This document shows, piece by piece, positions 33,502-41,647 of a stretch of DNA of 64,000 nucleotides. How positions within the stretch are numbered: the first letter of the stretch is position 1; each line of letters begins with the position of its first letter. Both the position numbers and the translations under genes were made by a program. Under the pieces are notes generated by a model that was not told where the DNA came from, did no database searches, and was given only the letters and a program-made list of their open reading frames with translations. Origin of the DNA: JANRLL01 sp033762715 (lineage in GTDB: Bacteria; Pseudomonadota; Alphaproteobacteria; Rickettsiales; SXRF01); NCBI GenBank assembly GCA_033762715.1, contig JANRLL010000007.1, forward strand, positions 62,001 to 126,000. Direction: 5' to 3'.

Positions 33502-34214
33502 AGGGATTCCCCAAGAGCGGGTTGGAAAGATGTACGGTTTTCAATATGGGTGATTTGTCCATCATCCATATGGGCTATGCGATCTGCATATTGATAGATG
33601 CGCGGATCATGGGTTACCACTAAAATGCTCGTGCCTAACTTATGCTGCATTTTTTTGATCACATCCATGATTTTCTCACCGGTGTGATGATCGAGCGCAC
33701 TCGTGGGCTCGTCGCATACCAGCAGCTTCGGACTATGCACCAGGCCACGGGCAATCGCCACACGCTGCTGCTCGCCGCCGGAGAGTTGGTTAGGATAGTT
33801 TTTAAGGCGGTCTTTAAGCCCTACATCCACCAGTAATTCGGAGGCATGCTGCATTGCCTCTTCCCATGGCACCTGGTTGATGATGAGGGGGATGGCAACA
33901 TTTTCAACAATAGTTAGTGAGGGCAGCAGATTGAAGGATTGAAAAATAAAACCGATGTTTTGGGCACGGAAATCGACAATAGCACGCTCGCTTAACTGCT
34001 TATAATCTTTGCCCAACACTTCGCAACGCCCGCCATCATAATGCAAAATGCCGGCGATGATGGAAATCAAGGTGGTTTTACCGCAGCCGGAGGGGCCTAC
34101 CAGCATCATAAATTCACCGACATTCATATCGAAGCTGGCGCCGCGAATCACCGGCACCATCGTATCACCGGAGTAAAAGCTTTTTGTAATTTGTTCGCAA
34201 ATAACCGCTTTCAT
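33498..34214 (-). CDS. ABC transporter ATP-binding protein (MacB/LolD/DevA type)
   Basis: A 238-residue ATPase with Walker A GPSGCGKTTL, Q-loop FIFQSFNLLPSLT, signature LSGGEQQRVAIARG, Walker B LLVCDEPTSALD, and switch His in VVTHDPR. The start is placed at 34214 (MKAVICEQITKSF), one base from the permease stop; the open frame extends further but overlaps the permease. It energises export by the FtsX-like permease encoded upstream. Confidence 0.92.
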   Translation of the reverse strand: MKAVICEQITKSFYSGDTMVPVIRGASFDMNVGEFMMLVGPSGCGKTTLISIIAGILHYDGGRCEVLGKDYKQLSERAIVDFRAQNIGFIFQSFNLLPSLTIVENVAIPLIINQVPWEEAMQHASELLVDVGLKDRLKNYPNQLSGGEQQRVAIARGLVHSPKLLVCDEPTSALDHHTGEKIMDVIKKMQHKLGTSILVVTHDPRIYQYADRIAHMDDGQITHIENRTSFQPALGESL

Positions 34215-34215
34215 G

Positions 34216-35370
34216 TCAGCCTCTAAACACGATAGCAGGATCGATACGCAGAATTTTGCGGATGGCAAAAAAGGCGGTGATCATCAGCATCAAAAACACG
34301 CCAATGGCTGCAAACAATAATAAGATAGGCGGCATACGAAAGGCCAGTACCGAATCAAGCACGTTCAGGCCAAAAATCGTAGTCAGCCCCACGCCCAGCC
34401 CATAGCCGGTAAAGCCTACGGCCGCTGCTTGCAGCAAGACCATGCGCGTTAGCATATGGTCATGCACGCCCATGGATTTGAGCGCGGCGTAATGTTTCAT
34501 ATTCTGATTCACAAAAGTGAAGAAGGTTTGGCTGACGATGGCGGCACCCACAATAAAACCCAGCATCACCGAAATGCCGAAATTGATGGGAATACCGGTA
34601 TTTTTCATCCAGTAGCCGAGATTGAAATCGCGAAACTCATCGCTGGTGAGCGCCATCAGGCCGGTATAGGCGCTGATTTTTTTGGCCAGCTCTTTATGGT
34701 CAACGCCGTCTTTGGCTTTCACCAAAATATAGGTAAGCTTCCTGCGATCCGGCGGGGAAAAAGCGGTGGCGCGGGTATAGGTGGTGAAGACCTGCGGCTG
34801 TAATACAAAATTGCGCAGTGTTTTCATGTAGCCCACCACCACGGCGCGCTTATCATTGATTTCAATCACATCGCCTACAGCCAGTGCGCGATCGGTTCCG
34901 TCCGGATTTTTGACACGCAATTGTTTCTCGGCGGATTCTTTATTGACCAACACTGCATCGGTACGGCGCAAATTATTCAGGCTTCCTTCCAGCATGTCTT
35001 TCGGTGCGCCAATCAAGGTAGCATCATCGAGGCCGGTCATATCGATGGTTTTGGTGGCGCCATCGGGCAATTTAGCGCGCAGGAAGTTTTTAAATAAAGG
35101 TGCGGTCCATTCCACCCCTTCTACGCCGCGTACGCGGCCCATATCGACATCGCGAATCGGTTTATGCTCCTCCACATATTGCACACCTGGGTCCATCACC
35201 CAGATATCGGGCAAGCTCACATTGTCGACAAATGCATAGGTGCGGCTGAGCAGGCCCACCATTATCGAAGGCTGTTGCGTCATAATGAGAGAAGCGAACA
35301 TGACGCCTACCACCATGGCAATATATTTGCCACGATCGCCAAAGAGCATCTTGAGCGCAATCACATACAT
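34216..35370 (-). CDS. FtsX-like ABC transporter permease (DevC/MacB type)
   Basis: A 384-residue permease with an N-terminal span, a large periplasmic domain (about 45-255) and three C-terminal spans (ISVMLGFIVGAAIVSQTFFTFV, AAAVGFTGYGLGVGLTTIFGL, LLLFAAIGVFLMLMITAFFAI). Such transporters move lipids, siderophores, peptides or drugs from the periplasm outward through a fusion protein and TolC-like channel. First gene of the operon, divergent from the TetR gene; two repeated operator-like palindromes lie between. The substrate cannot be told from the sequence. Confidence 0.87.
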   Translation of the reverse strand: MYVIALKMLFGDRGKYIAMVVGVMFASLIMTQQPSIMVGLLSRTYAFVDNVSLPDIWVMDPGVQYVEEHKPIRDVDMGRVRGVEGVEWTAPLFKNFLRAKLPDGATKTIDMTGLDDATLIGAPKDMLEGSLNNLRRTDAVLVNKESAEKQLRVKNPDGTDRALAVGDVIEINDKRAVVVGYMKTLRNFVLQPQVFTTYTRATAFSPPDRRKLTYILVKAKDGVDHKELAKKISAYTGLMALTSDEFRDFNLGYWMKNTGIPINFGISVMLGFIVGAAIVSQTFFTFVNQNMKHYAALKSMGVHDHMLTRMVLLQAAAVGFTGYGLGVGLTTIFGLNVLDSVLAFRMPPILLLFAAIGVFLMLMITAFFAIRKILRIDPAIVFRG

Positions 35371-35402
35371 GGTTTTGACTTTATAAAAATTTCACCTACA
35401 AT

Positions 35403-35450
35403 ACTATACAGTATAGTTTAATAATACAAGTATATAATGAACTGTATAGT
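35403..35450. promoter_or_regulatory. TetR-type operators between exporter operon and regulator
   Basis: ACTATAC-A-GTATAGT (35403-35417) is a perfect seven-base inverted repeat around one base. A second, imperfect copy, ACTGTATAGT (35441-35450), repeats one half on the opposite strand 38 bases on, seven bases before the regulator's ATG. A TATAAT hexamer (35433-35438) lies between the sites. Such paired dyads in a divergent tetR/transporter gap are the usual sites of autoregulation and pump repression. Confidence 0.75.
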
Positions 35451-35456
35451 ACAATA

Positions 35457-36155
35457 ATGAAAAAAGTAACACAAAAAGCCAGCTCTCCTCAAAAAGCCTT
35501 GGGCCGCCCTAAGGATTTGGGTAAGCACGCTGCTATTTTGCTGGCGGCCAAAGCGCAGTTCATGCGCCATGGGTTTGATCGCGCTAGCATGGATGCGATT
35601 GCGCTGGAAGCGGGTGTTTCAAAACTCACCATCTATACGCATTTCGGCAGCAAGGATGAGCTGTTTAAAGCGATGATCGTTGAAAAATGCCAGGAATTTA
35701 AATTGAACCATGGTTACGAACAGCTATTGGCGCTGCCGCTGAAAGATGCGTTGATGCAGATTGGCCTGCGCTTTACACAGCTTATGTATGAGAAGGAAGT
35801 GATTGCGCTTAACCGCATCATTATTTCCGAATCAGCGGAAAAACCCAAGATCAGTCAGCTGCTCTATGAGGCGGGGCCTAAGCCGTCGGCGGCCGCGCTG
35901 GCCGATTTTCTGCGCTGGCATCATCATAAACGGCATTTGCAGTTGCCGCAGATTGAAGCAGCCACCCAGCATTTTTTCAGCCTGCTTAAAGGCGAGCGGC
36001 ATTTCACCGTGATGATGAATATCCAAAAGCCACCTACTGAGAAAGAGCGGCGCGCGCATGTAGCCGATTGCGTGGCGCTTTTTATGCGTGCCTATGCGCC
36101 TATAAAGAAGGTTTTGCCGGCAAGCGCGAAAAAATCAGATCGCTCCAAGCGGTAG
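35457..36155 (+). CDS. TetR/AcrR family transcriptional regulator
   Basis: The N-terminal TetR helix-turn-helix is clear at about residues 22-70: ILLAAKAQFMRHGFDRASMDAIALEAGVSKLTIYTHFGSKDELF. The rest (about 160 residues) is a ligand-binding helical domain with C-terminal similarity to AcrR/TetR C-terminal AefR-like domains. It probably represses the divergent exporter operon and its own gene; the inducer is unknown. Its 3' end overlaps the convergent SDR gene by 56 bases, and the Lys/Arg/Ser-rich tail lies in that overlap. Confidence 0.9.
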   Translation: MKKVTQKASSPQKALGRPKDLGKHAAILLAAKAQFMRHGFDRASMDAIALEAGVSKLTIYTHFGSKDELFKAMIVEKCQEFKLNHGYEQLLALPLKDALMQIGLRFTQLMYEKEVIALNRIIISESAEKPKISQLLYEAGPKPSAAALADFLRWHHHKRHLQLPQIEAATQHFFSLLKGERHFTVMMNIQKPPTEKERRAHVADCVALFMRAYAPIKKVLPASAKKSDRSKR

Positions 36156-36867
36156 GCAGGCAGCTTAGCCACCAAAGCGGCCAGTAAAGCAAACGTGGGA
36201 AAGCAATCCGTGCGCGGTTGCGCGCAAGACCACCAGCGATGATATGTGCGGCCTTTGCCGCGTTCATGATAAAGGGCATGGGGAAATTATTCACATCGGT
36301 CATCGGTGTTTTGATGTAGCCCGGACAGACCACCGATATTTCCACTCCGCGATGACACAGCCATCCGCGTAGTGCCTCACCATATACGCGCACCCAGGCT
36401 TTGCTGGCGCTATAGGCGGGGGAACTGGGCAGGCCGCGTATGCCGGCGAGCGAGCTAATCAATGCAATTTGGCCATTGCCGCGCTCGACCATACGCGCGA
36501 TCACCGGATCGATGGTATTGAGCACGCCGTCGATGTTGGTAGCAAAAATACGCTTGGCCTGCTTGGGCGATTCACCTTGGACACCAGTGCCGGCCGAGAT
36601 TCCGGCATTGGCAATGAGCAGATCGATAGGGGTTGCGGTATCGGTTGCCAAAAGCCACCGCGCCATCGCCTCGCGATCGGTAACATCACCTATTTCGATA
36701 CAGACCATCGCGCCCTGGCGCTCACATTGTTTGGCAACCCGCTCCAGCCGCTCACGGTTGCGGCCATGCAGATGCAGCGTATGGCCGGCAATGGCATAGC
36801 GGTAAGCTAGGGCCTCGCCCAGGCCGCTACTGGCGCCCGTAATCACAATGGTTTGCGGATTTTTCAT
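36100..36867 (-). CDS. Short-chain dehydrogenase/reductase (SDR)
   Basis: A classical SDR of 255 residues: TGASSGLGE cofactor motif, NAGIS, catalytic Ser in ISSLAG, YxxxK as YSASK, and PGYIKTPM. An Arg two residues after HGR in the second strand (HLHGRNRERL) suggests NADP. The C-terminus is hydrophobic (LLYWPLWWLSCLPTAWSDLIF), which points to membrane association. The substrate is unknown. It converges on the TetR gene with a 56-base overlap. Confidence 0.85.
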   Translation of the reverse strand: MKNPQTIVITGASSGLGEALAYRYAIAGHTLHLHGRNRERLERVAKQCERQGAMVCIEIGDVTDREAMARWLLATDTATPIDLLIANAGISAGTGVQGESPKQAKRIFATNIDGVLNTIDPVIARMVERGNGQIALISSLAGIRGLPSSPAYSASKAWVRVYGEALRGWLCHRGVEISVVCPGYIKTPMTDVNNFPMPFIMNAAKAAHIIAGGLARNRARIAFPRLLYWPLWWLSCLPTAWSDLIFSRLPAKPSL

Positions 36868-36943
36868 AAAAAAGTAATACTTATTGCAGTAAGTTAGAAT
36901 GGGTTATATCAGACTCGTTACAACATAAAAGCAGGAAGCGTTA

Positions 36944-37501
36944 ATGAAAACCAATAAATCTGTCTGCGTCTTTTGCGGGGCTTCGAATAATGTACCCAAA
37001 GAATTCTTGGAAATCGGCAGTGCATTCGGAAAAATTTTAGCCGAAAAAGGCGTACGCTTGGTATATGGCGGTGGCGATTGCGGCGTGATGGGTGCGATCG
37101 CTAACGGCGTGATGACCAATGGCGGTGAAGTGACGGGCGTGTTTCCTGTAAGTTTGCGCAATATCGAAAACGAGCATCAAGGATTGTCGGAAATCATCGT
37201 GGTCAATACCATGCACGAACGCAAACAGCTGATGTTTGAGCGCTCGGATGCGTTCATTGTGTTTCCTGGCGGGTTTGGCACCATGGATGAAATGTTTGAA
37301 ATCATCACTTGGAAACAGCTGAAACTGCATCACCGTCCGATTGTGATTTATAATTACCAGAAATATTGGGACCCGCTGATTGCACTGATGAAAAATATCA
37401 TTGATGTGGGCTTTGCCAAGCCAGAGGTGGCCGGCTATTACACGGTGGTAGATCACGTAGAGGCGATATTAGAAGTGCTCAATATCCAGCCAGAAGACTA
37501 G
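36944..37501 (+). CDS. LOG family protein (TIGR00730 type)
   Basis: The 185 residues have the Rossmann-like Lonely Guy fold: VCVFCGASNNVP at the start, LVYGGGDCGVMGAIANGV, MHERKQLMFERSDAFIVFPGGFGTMDE. PGGxGTxxE and the Arg-Lys pair are the catalytic and phosphate-binding residues. Members hydrolyse cytokinin nucleotides or AMP-like nucleotides to the base and ribose 5-phosphate. In bacteria outside plants the true substrate is usually unsettled. A CAGGAAG ribosome site precedes the ATG. It shares the tetranucleotide CTAG as stop with the convergent gene. Confidence 0.9.
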   Translation: MKTNKSVCVFCGASNNVPKEFLEIGSAFGKILAEKGVRLVYGGGDCGVMGAIANGVMTNGGEVTGVFPVSLRNIENEHQGLSEIIVVNTMHERKQLMFERSDAFIVFPGGFGTMDEMFEIITWKQLKLHHRPIVIYNYQKYWDPLIALMKNIIDVGFAKPEVAGYYTVVDHVEAILEVLNIQPED

Positions 37502-38154
37502 AATAATTTAATCGCAATCGTGAAGCCTTCTTTGGTGGGAATCATGGTCGAGAAATATTTTGTGCTATCGGCCAGCCGCTCATTAAAACGGCGCATATTA
37601 TTCCAGGTGGTAGGCGCGACATTGGGTGGCGGAAAATCGAGCCCGATCGTATCAAATAGCAAGGTGTTATCGGCGACAATCAGCCCATATGGGCGCACAT
37701 GGTTTTCGGCCCAATCGAGATAGTCGTTATAGCTGATTTTATCGGCGTCGATGAAGACCATGTCAAATGGGCCCTTGTCTTCTATAAGCGCTAGGGATTG
37801 TTTGGCATCGCCTTCAATTAAGGTAATACGCTCACGCACCTCTGACTGATCAAAAAAATGGGCGGCCATTTGTGCGCTTTCGGGATCGCGCTCGAGTGTA
37901 TAGATATGACCTTCCGGCGGGATAGCGCGCGCCAGCCATACGGTGGAATAACCAGCCAGCGTGCCGATTTCAACCACGGTCCTGGCTTGGGCTAGGGCTA
38001 CGATCATTTGTAAGAGCTTGCCTTCTTCGGGCCCAACATGGATCGCGCGGTCTAGCTTATTCAGCGTTTGGTCGATGCTCGACAAGAGGGAGTCTTGCGG
38101 CGCATAGAGCTTACGGATATAGTCAAGACTTGGGGTATGTAGATGTTTAGACAT
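37498..38154 (-). CDS. O-methyltransferase, class I SAM-dependent (CCoAOMT-like)
   Basis: A 218-residue cation-dependent O-methyltransferase: motif I VVEIGTLAGYSTVWLA, then ERDPESAQMA, GDAKQSL, and FDMVFIDADKISYNDYL with the metal-binding Asp residues, VADNTLLF. Start at 38154 (MSKHLHTPSLDY), giving 10 bases to the divergent recJ ATG. The substrate is likely a catechol-type phenolic or quinone precursor, unproved. Confidence 0.87.
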   Translation of the reverse strand: MSKHLHTPSLDYIRKLYAPQDSLLSSIDQTLNKLDRAIHVGPEEGKLLQMIVALAQARTVVEIGTLAGYSTVWLARAIPPEGHIYTLERDPESAQMAAHFFDQSEVRERITLIEGDAKQSLALIEDKGPFDMVFIDADKISYNDYLDWAENHVRPYGLIVADNTLLFDTIGLDFPPPNVAPTTWNNMRRFNERLADSTKYFSTMIPTKEGFTIAIKLF

Positions 38155-38164
38155 AGCGGGTATT

Positions 38165-39937
38165 ATGCTGGCTAAGCCAGAATTAGCAACCATAACTACG
38201 TCTTTGACCGGCAAGCGTTGGCAGATAAGGGCTGCTGACGAGCGGCAGGTCTTGTCGTACATGCAAAAGTACGGCCTGCCGGAGCTTGTGTGCCGCTTGC
38301 TGTCGGCACGCGGTATTGCCTATGAAGCGGTGGAGGGATTTCTAAATCCGAACCTGAAAACGCAGCTGCCCGATCCCTCGCATTTACTGGATATGGATAA
38401 AGCTGCGGCCCGTGTGGTGGCGGCTATTGCGAACCAGGAAAAAATAGCGATTTTTGGCGATTATGATGTGGATGGCGCCACTTCTTCGGCATTGCTGCTG
38501 CGATTCTTGCGGCAGGTGGGGGCAAAGTCGCCCATCGTCTATATTCCTGATCGCATGAGCGAAGGGTACGGCCCCAATACGCCGGCAATGCTGAAGCTCA
38601 AAGAGCAGGGCGTGTCACTGGTCATTACAGTCGATTGCGGAACTATGGCTTTTGAGCCTTTGCAGGCTGCATATGATGTCGGCCTGGATGTGATTGTGGT
38701 CGATCACCATATGGGCGAAGCGCGCAAACCCGCTGCCTATGCCATCGTTAATCCCAACCGTTTGGATGAAACCTCGGAGCATCGCCAAATGGCGGCGGTG
38801 GGCGTGTCGTTTTTATTGGCGGTTGCAGTGAACCGGCTGCTGCGCGAGCAGGGCAAAAAAACAGCGGATTTATTGGCATTTCTTGATTTGGTTGCGCTTG
38901 GCACGATTTGCGATGTGGTGCCACTGACCGGTGTGAATCGCGCCTTCGTGGCGCAAGGGCTGAAGCTGATGGCGGCCAGGCAAAATCTGGGTATGACCAC
39001 CGCGCTGGATTTGGCCAAGGTGGAAGATAAGCCTGGCGTGTATCATGTAGGATTTGTGTTGGGTCCGCGCATTAATGCGGGTGGTCGAGTCGGGCGGTCT
39101 GATTTAGGCGTGCGACTGCTAACCACCGAAGATGATGCTGAAGCGCTGCAGCTGGCCAAAGAATTGGAGCAGCATAATAATGAGCGCAAAGCCATTGAAC
39201 AGCTGGTGCAAGAGCAAGCGGTGGCGCTAGCGGAAGTGGCGGCTAGTGAAGACCATCCTTTGCTGCTCGTCAGCAGTACCGGTTGGCATCCCGGGGTTAT
39301 TGGCATTGTAGCCAGCCGCTTGAAAGATCGCTTTCATAAGCCAACGGCCGTGGTTGCCATTGAAAATGGCATCGGTAAAGCCTCAGCCCGTTCGGTTAGT
39401 GGGTTTGATATGGGTGCTGCCGTGATTGCGGCGTGTGAAGCCGGCTTGTTGCTGGCTGGCGGCGGCCATGCCATGGCGGCGGGTTTTACGGTTGAGGCAG
39501 AAAAATTACCCGCCTTGCATGCCTTTCTGGATGAGCGCGCACGGCCATCTTCGCTGGCAGTTTCGGATAATGTTCGGCGGTTAGTGATTGATGCCGAGCT
39601 CAGCCTAGACGGGCTTACGGCCGAGCTGGTAGAGCTGGTGGAACAGCTTGGGCCGTTTGGGCAAAGCAACCCGTCGTTGCGTTTTATGATACGCCAAGTC
39701 CATTGTTTTAAACCCAGCATTGTTGGCCAAGACCATGTGCGGGTGATGCTGGGTGACCGGCTGGGCAAGCAGCGCCTATCGGCTATCGCCTTTCGCGCAG
39801 CCGATAGTCCTTTAGGGTTGGAGTTGGTGCGGTTACAAAATCAACCGGTTGATTTGGCTGTACAAATTAGCGCCCGTGAATGGATGGGCAAAAAGATGGT
39901 CAATGTACAGATAGAAGACATTGCGCTAGCTGGATAA
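38165..39937 (+). CDS. recJ: Single-stranded-DNA exonuclease RecJ
   Basis: RecJ degrades single-stranded DNA 5' to 3' in recombination and mismatch repair. Motifs in the 590 residues: IFGDYDVDGATSSALLLRFL (motif I, DHH family), VTVDCGT, VVDHHMGEA (the DHH motif), and the DHHA1 end with GGGHAMAAGF. The C-terminal OB-like domain follows. Its length matches the family. It starts 10 bases from a divergent methyltransferase gene, so its promoter must lie inside that gene. cysT follows after 19 bases. Confidence 0.95.
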   Translation: MLAKPELATITTSLTGKRWQIRAADERQVLSYMQKYGLPELVCRLLSARGIAYEAVEGFLNPNLKTQLPDPSHLLDMDKAAARVVAAIANQEKIAIFGDYDVDGATSSALLLRFLRQVGAKSPIVYIPDRMSEGYGPNTPAMLKLKEQGVSLVITVDCGTMAFEPLQAAYDVGLDVIVVDHHMGEARKPAAYAIVNPNRLDETSEHRQMAAVGVSFLLAVAVNRLLREQGKKTADLLAFLDLVALGTICDVVPLTGVNRAFVAQGLKLMAARQNLGMTTALDLAKVEDKPGVYHVGFVLGPRINAGGRVGRSDLGVRLLTTEDDAEALQLAKELEQHNNERKAIEQLVQEQAVALAEVAASEDHPLLLVSSTGWHPGVIGIVASRLKDRFHKPTAVVAIENGIGKASARSVSGFDMGAAVIAACEAGLLLAGGGHAMAAGFTVEAEKLPALHAFLDERARPSSLAVSDNVRRLVIDAELSLDGLTAELVELVEQLGPFGQSNPSLRFMIRQVHCFKPSIVGQDHVRVMLGDRLGKQRLSAIAFRAADSPLGLELVRLQNQPVDLAVQISAREWMGKKMVNVQIEDIALAG

Positions 39938-39956
39938 TCTGGCTAGGAATGCAAGC

Positions 39957-40808
39957 ATGATCTCACCCATCCGGCATATGCAATGGAAAAAACCGAGCAT
40001 CATTCCAGGCTTTGGGGTGACGCTTGCCTTCACGCTCATCTATCTGCTGCTGGTGGTCTTGATTCCGCTGTCGGGTTTGTTTGTCAGTAGTATGACGCTG
40101 AGTCTCGAGCAATTCTGGAAGACGGTCACCAGCGATCGCGTGATGCATGCCTATAAAATCAGTTTTGGCCTGTCGTTGCTTGCGGCCATGCTTAATAGTT
40201 TCTTTGGGTTGATTCTGGCCTGGGTCTTGGTGCGCTACCGCTTTTTCGGCAAAAAAATGATCGATGCGATGGTCGATTTGCCCTTTGCATTGCCTACGGC
40301 GGTTGCCGGTATTGCGCTTACAGCGCTCTATGCGCCTAACGGTTGGATCGGCCAATATCTAACGCCGCTCGGTATTAAAGTAGCTTTCACGCCACTGGGT
40401 ATTTTGATTGCGCTGCTTTTTATCGGCCTGCCGTTTGTGGTGCGCACGGTTGAGCCCATCTTGCAGGATTTGGAACGAGAGCTGGAAGAAGCAGCCTGCA
40501 GCCTGGGGGCTACACGCTGGCAAACCTTCCGCCTGGTGATTTTTCCGGCCTTATTTCCTGCATTACTCACCGGCTTTGCCATGTCGTTTGCCCGTGGTCT
40601 GGGCGAGTATGGCTCCGTCATTTTTATTGCCGGCAATATTCCTAACCTGTCTGAAATAGTGCCGCTGATTATTGTCATTAAACTGGAGCAATATGATTAT
40701 GCGGGCGCTACCGCCATTGCATCGGTCATGCTCGTTGCATCCTTTATTTTGCTGTTTGTCATTAACTGGCTCCAAAAATGGAGCGGTAACCGGGCAGCGG
40801 GGCATTAA
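39957..40808 (+). CDS. cysT: Sulfate ABC transporter permease CysT
   Basis: The 283-residue inner-membrane permease has six spans and the EAA loop EEAACSLGATRWQTFRLVIFPALFPALL. The sequence SGLFVSSMTLSLEQFWKTVTSDRVMHAYKISF matches the CysT/CysU subfamily. It pairs with CysW and CysA for sulfate or thiosulfate import. It overlaps cysW by one base (TAATG). No periplasmic sulfate-binding protein gene lies nearby. Confidence 0.92.
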   Translation: MISPIRHMQWKKPSIIPGFGVTLAFTLIYLLLVVLIPLSGLFVSSMTLSLEQFWKTVTSDRVMHAYKISFGLSLLAAMLNSFFGLILAWVLVRYRFFGKKMIDAMVDLPFALPTAVAGIALTALYAPNGWIGQYLTPLGIKVAFTPLGILIALLFIGLPFVVRTVEPILQDLERELEEAACSLGATRWQTFRLVIFPALFPALLTGFAMSFARGLGEYGSVIFIAGNIPNLSEIVPLIIVIKLEQYDYAGATAIASVMLVASFILLFVINWLQKWSGNRAAGH

Positions 40809-41647
40809 TGAGCAGCCATAACCGATTAATCACCGAGCCGCTCTGGGTCAAAGCATTGTTGTTGGCAGCTGGCGTCAGCTTCATTGCGCTGGTGGTTTTA
40901 TTGCCGGTATTGGTTGTGTTCATCGAAGCGTTTCGCAGCGGTGTATCGGTGTATATGGACGCACTCAAAAATGAAGCAGCGCTTTCTGCGATCAAGCTTA
41001 CCTTGCTGGTGGCGGCTATTGCGGTGCCATGTAATTTGCTGTTTGGCGTGGCCGCATCCTGGGCAATCGCCAAGTTTGATTTCCTCGGAAAGCGTTTGTT
41101 AATCACGCTGATCGATTTGCCGTTTTCTGTATCACCAGTGATTTCCGGTGTAATTTATGTGCTGATTTTTGGCAGCCATAGTCTGCTGGGTGCTTGGCTG
41201 ATTGAGCATGACATTCAGATTATTTTTGCCGTGCCTGGCCTGGTGATTGCCACGATTTTCGTGACTTTCCCCTTTGTGGCGCGTGAGCTGATTCCGCTGA
41301 TGGAAGAGCAGGGCACGCAGGAAGAAGAAGCCGCCATCATGTTAGGTGCAGGTGGTCTTCGTACCTTTTTTGCTGTCACGCTTCCTAACATTAAATGGGC
41401 GTTGCTGTATGGTGTGTTGCTGTGTAATGCGCGTGCTATGGGCGAGTTTGGTGCGGTGTCGGTGGTATCGGGTCATATTCGTGGCGCCACTAATACCATT
41501 CCGCTGCATGTGGAAATTCTCTATAACGAATATAATTTCGCCGCCTCTTTCGCGGTGGCATCCATCCTTACCGTGCTCGCGTTAGTGACGCTCTTGCTTA
41601 AAATGGCAATTGAACTAAAGTTCGCAAAAGAAATAAAGGCCAATTAG
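40808..41647 (+). CDS. cysW: Sulfate ABC transporter permease CysW
   Basis: The 279-residue second permease subunit has an EAA loop, EEEAAIMLGAGGLRTFFAVTLPNIKWALLYG, and the CysW markers FDFLGKRLLITLIDLPFSVSPVISG, ARAMGEFGAVSVVSGHIRG and VEILYNEYNF. Six membrane segments are predicted by eye. It is in the middle of cysT-cysW-cysA, with zero to one base between genes, so the three are made together. Confidence 0.94.
   Translation: MSSHNRLITEPLWVKALLLAAGVSFIALVVLLPVLVVFIEAFRSGVSVYMDALKNEAALSAIKLTLLVAAIAVPCNLLFGVAASWAIAKFDFLGKRLLITLIDLPFSVSPVISGVIYVLIFGSHSLLGAWLIEHDIQIIFAVPGLVIATIFVTFPFVARELIPLMEEQGTQEEEAAIMLGAGGLRTFFAVTLPNIKWALLYGVLLCNARAMGEFGAVSVVSGHIRGATNTIPLHVEILYNEYNFAASFAVASILTVLALVTLLLKMAIELKFAKEIKAN

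Noticed and set aside
34215..34268. Longer start for the ABC ATPase at 34268
   Set aside because: It would overlap the permease by 53 bases, and the usual ATPase start MKAVICEQITKSF lies at 34214.
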